A DNA stretch of 64,000 bases, from contig VZSR01000680.1 in the NCBI GenBank assembly GCA_013398615.1, positions 355,852 to 419,851 of the forward strand, given 5' to 3'. Position 1 is the stretch's first letter. Every line of letters starts with the position of its first letter. The notes under the pieces were generated by a model, which was not told the origin of the DNA, did not search any database, and saw nothing but the letters and a program-made list of their open reading frames with translations. Made by a program: the position numbers and the translations under genes. Shown here in pieces: positions 61,122 through 64,000 of the stretch. The stretch is from Brachypodius melanocephalos. Lineage: Eukaryota; Chordata; Aves; Passeriformes; Pycnonotidae.

Positions 61122-61999
61122 CACTTTTCTTTCTGAGAGGTTTTCCTTGTTTACCCATCTCCACCACTCAATTCACAGCTTCTCTATGCTGTTGATGGTG
61201 GTCTTGCTTTAGTGGTTTTTTCTTTTTTTTCCCCCCAATCTATTAGTTCAGATCTTCACTTCTCAGTGGATACTGTCACTCTCTTCTTGTCTTACTCTTG
61301 CTCTTTTAAACTATTCAGTCCAGTTTTTATATTGTCACTTTGTTGTGTTGTAGCCCCCACGTACCTTATCATATTACTCATCTTCCCTAGCTCCAGATGC
61401 CAAAAATCCTCTTCTCCTGGTTCTGCAGTGTTCTCATTTCCTCAGGGTAAAATCAGTGTGTGCTGACTGCAAAGCCCAGCCCACCTCCCCATGGATTTTT
61501 GGAGCTCAGGGATGCTTTTGGGTACTGTGCCAGCATAGCCTGGTCAGCCTTGGGCATCAGGGATGGGGGGGCATCTGCCCACTGAAGGTGGGATCTTCAA
61601 ATTTACATTTTTTTCTTCATCTGAGCATATTTTTTGAGTCTTGTCTGTACCTGCAAAAAAATTCAGGTGTTCTCTGATCTTTTTGCCTAACTCCCTCTCC
61701 AGGTTTGTATTGTTAGCACTAAAATATTAATTTGCTGAAGATATTATATTAGGATACCGAATTTCTTTTGCTTTCCTTTTCATTACTATGTCTACCTCCT
61801 AAAATCTGCCCCAAAAAAGTGTTTTTGAAGCTGTACAAAAACACCATTGCTTTCGATAGTGCTACCATTTCATTCTTGGAACATCATATTGCTCTACTGC
61901 TTTCAGGATTTATTTGGCTATTTTTTTATGTTGAGCCCTGACTCATAACAATTAGCATTACCTATGTGCTAGATTTATTTCTCAAACAGAGTTGTTGTG

Positions 62000-62027
62000 T
62001 TTTTTTGTTTTGTTTTGTTTTGTTTTT
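62000..62027. repeat. (GTTTT)n microsatellite
   Basis: Four GTTTT units after a T7 run. Simple pentanucleotide repeat. Confidence 0.85.
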
Positions 62028-62802
62028 CTGAGAAGGATTGTACTTCCCAAGCATTCTCACCAACTGAGACTGTTCATGTTCTGGAGTATTGATAACAGAG
62101 GGTCAGAGTCTGTCCTCCAACCTGATCCAGTTCAAAAAGAAACAAAACCAAAATTATGAGGTTTTCCCTTTTATTCAAATCCCAAGAGCTGTATTCCCAG
62201 ATAAAATTTAAGGTTCCTACATTTCTGAGTTGTTGTAACATAAAATATTAACTGCTGTGCTAGAGCTATACACTCTTTCAGTTCTTTCTCAGCATATAAT
62301 TTCTCTTTTTAGATATCTGACCTTTCTGTAATTCTTCTAATTTATGGAATAGTGCAATTTATCTTTTCTTTATCATCTTACTTAGGGTGGCTGAGTGGAA
62401 CGATGGAGGGGATGCATATATCTTCTTGTTTCTTTTTTCTGACTCAGTGTTTAGTCATTATTTTCAGTATCATTTAATCTGTGGAAAGTTTCCCCATATG
62501 TCAGGCGTATTTTAAACATTCAGCTGAGATCTGTGCTGCAGTGAGCCCTTTCAGATATGATGCTCAGCAAAGGGCAGAGTTCAGTCTACACCATTTATGA
62601 AAGTGAAGCTTTTTCAAATGCTGTTCTCTAAACAAATACCAAACCTGTGTATTCTTGTTTTTTTAAAACATGTAAATCAGTTTTCCCTGTGTATATAATT
62701 TCCCTTAGAAATCCACTTCTTTGTGTTTTCTACAGAGAAACTCAGAGCTCTTAGGTGAGCAGATCTAAACTGTGGTACCCTTTGTTAGAAGATACTCTAA
62801 GT

Positions 62803-62830
62803 ATTAAAAGTTCTTGCAAGAACTTTTAAT
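62803..62830. repeat. Perfect 28-bp palindrome
   Basis: ATTAAAAGTTCTTG is followed at once by its exact reverse complement, with no spacer. Partial pairing resumes outside: ATACT at 62792-62796 and AGTAT at 62833-62837. The arms include GTTCTTGCAAGAAC, which looks like a dyad-type binding site. It can form a cruciform. Confidence 0.85.
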
Positions 62831-64000
62831 CAAGTATAGCTAAGCAGGGATGCAGCCTGTGATTGAGGAAGGCCCCATGTCAGACACCCCTCCTTCACAA
62901 TAATATTCCTCTAGATTTCAGTGCATATCGAATCTCAAATTTGTCAGCAATTGTTTTAAAGGTCTGGCCTCAATGTCAAAGAGCTTATTAGAAAAAAGCA
63001 CAGCAATCAACTATAAGAATACAGTGACACTACAGAAGCTTTCATTACTGTTTCCTTCCTGCAGAAGTTTGTTATTAGCTTGCTGAGAGTGTGGAACCTA
63101 AGACTATTTAGTTTTCTTTAGCAAAAATGTTTTGAATGTTAATTGAATGTAATGGGGTTTGTATGCTAATGGAATGGAGATCATGAGGAAAACAGGTATT
63201 CCTTAACTTTCCTCTTTGCTGTAATTACTGAATAATGCTATTTATGGCAAGGTTGTGTACATGTGCATGTCTTGGGAAAAGGATATGGGATTACTTATTA
63301 ACAAAGAAATGGAATTCCTTTTCACAGGGAATTAGAATTGTGACTCTAGACTTGCTAATTTAAATAACTTGCAGGCTAAACAGACTTTTATAAAGCATTA
63401 AATGCTATTATGTCTTGTGAACATTAAACACATTTTCTGAAAATATTAATTTCCTATTGGTTTTCTTGCCTCCTTCTTGTTGCTTTAATTTCAGACTGCC
63501 TGATAATCCGTCCTCAACACACCAGAGGTTGGGGATTTCTGAGACTGCTCTGGTGCCTGGATTTTTCAGTCCTGTTCCCCTCTCTCTGTGGCTTTTGCCT
63601 CTGTTCTCATCAGCAGTAGATATTCACTATGTTCACCGATGAGGGCACATAGGTGATGAATTTGCAGCAGCCTGATATCATCAGTGATCCTGTAAACCCT
63701 GAGTGTGGTTCCCTAGCAGCTGCAGGTCTTCCCAAATCCCAAAAACCTGGTAGTTTGTTCTTTCTAAACCTGGAAGACCAGTGCACTGCAGAAACGTAAG
63801 GGAAAAATAGATAATCTTTGATTTTTGGGGGGGAAATCAATAACAAATGTTCTAACTCCAGCGACTGATACACATCAGTCTGTTTGTTTGTATTTTAAAG
63901 ACTGCCCAAAGAAGGGGTTGACCTTTTTCTTCAAGGCAGAGGAAGGAGTTAGAATAAGTTGAGATTCCGTATTTATAACTGCATCTTCAGCAGCTACAAG

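Larger units (their letters stand above)
58610..64000. other. Non-coding sequence to the end of the window
   Basis: No gene, RNA or interspersed repeat was recognised. It holds the G-quadruplex motif at 61100-61121, the (GTTTT)n tract at 62000-62027 and the 28-bp palindrome at 62803-62830. The part at 62950-63400 has homeodomain-like ATTA cores but no decisive cluster. Confidence 0.55.

Noticed and set aside
1..64000. CRISPR arrays, prokaryotic operons, rRNA, or viral genes
   Set aside because: No regularly spaced repeats, ribosome-binding-site-linked open frames, rRNA motifs or recognisable viral proteins are present. The sequence is vertebrate non-coding DNA.

Overview
The window is most likely a piece of a bird nuclear genome. 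Two truncated 3' ends of CR1 non-LTR retrotransposons are present, at 31351-31512 and 44245-44417, both on the + strand. Their structure (the block that begins 'gttcaaggccaggttgga' and the terminal 'atgattctgt' motif) is that of avian CR1. Outside these, the sequence is AT-rich, CpG-poor, mostly single copy, and dotted with A/T homopolymers and short microsatellites. No mammalian-type SINE or LINE is visible. The species cannot be named from the sequence.

No protein-coding gene could be supported. The longest stop-free stretches (for example 55386-56021, 47879-48370, 6289-6768, 52994-53455) match no family I recognise. Several of them lack an early ATG, and some translate homopolymer runs. 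No rRNA, tRNA, CRISPR array or intact mobile element was seen. The window is best read as a gene desert or the inside of one or more very long introns.

Layout. 1-11.7 kb: plain non-coding sequence with a CpG-enriched block at 2594-3285 and AT microsatellites. 11.7-12.2 kb: the best-looking candidate conserved regulatory element, with two octamer sites. 12.2-24 kb: mostly plain, with a G-quadruplex motif and a further candidate element near 21.4-21.8 kb. 24-31 kb: candidate elements at 24.2, 26.6 and 30.3 kb. 31-45 kb: the two CR1 tails, two C-rich tracts able to form G-quadruplexes on the - strand, a candidate element at 35.7-36.1 kb, a nest of mutually exclusive hairpins at 36.9 kb, and an old-repeat-like element at 43.6 kb. 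45-64 kb: candidate elements at 47.0 and 56.3 kb, a very small dense CpG cluster at 48.9 kb, several perfect hairpins, and a perfect 28-bp palindrome at 62.8 kb.

Six segments have well-formed splice-acceptor and donor signals around an open frame (4052-4150, 16417-16503, 33946-34059, 36109-36156 on the - strand, 48013-48071, 58510-58609). They are offered as candidate exons of an unrecognised long gene or lncRNA. Each could arise by chance in 64 kb.

Nothing here amounts to a demonstrable new system. The items most worth checking are the dense candidate regulatory elements, the structured hairpin cluster at 36902-36958, the palindrome at 62803-62830, and the candidate exons at 48013-48071 and 58510-58609. 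All calls of conservation are inference from base composition and motif content, because no alignment could be run.
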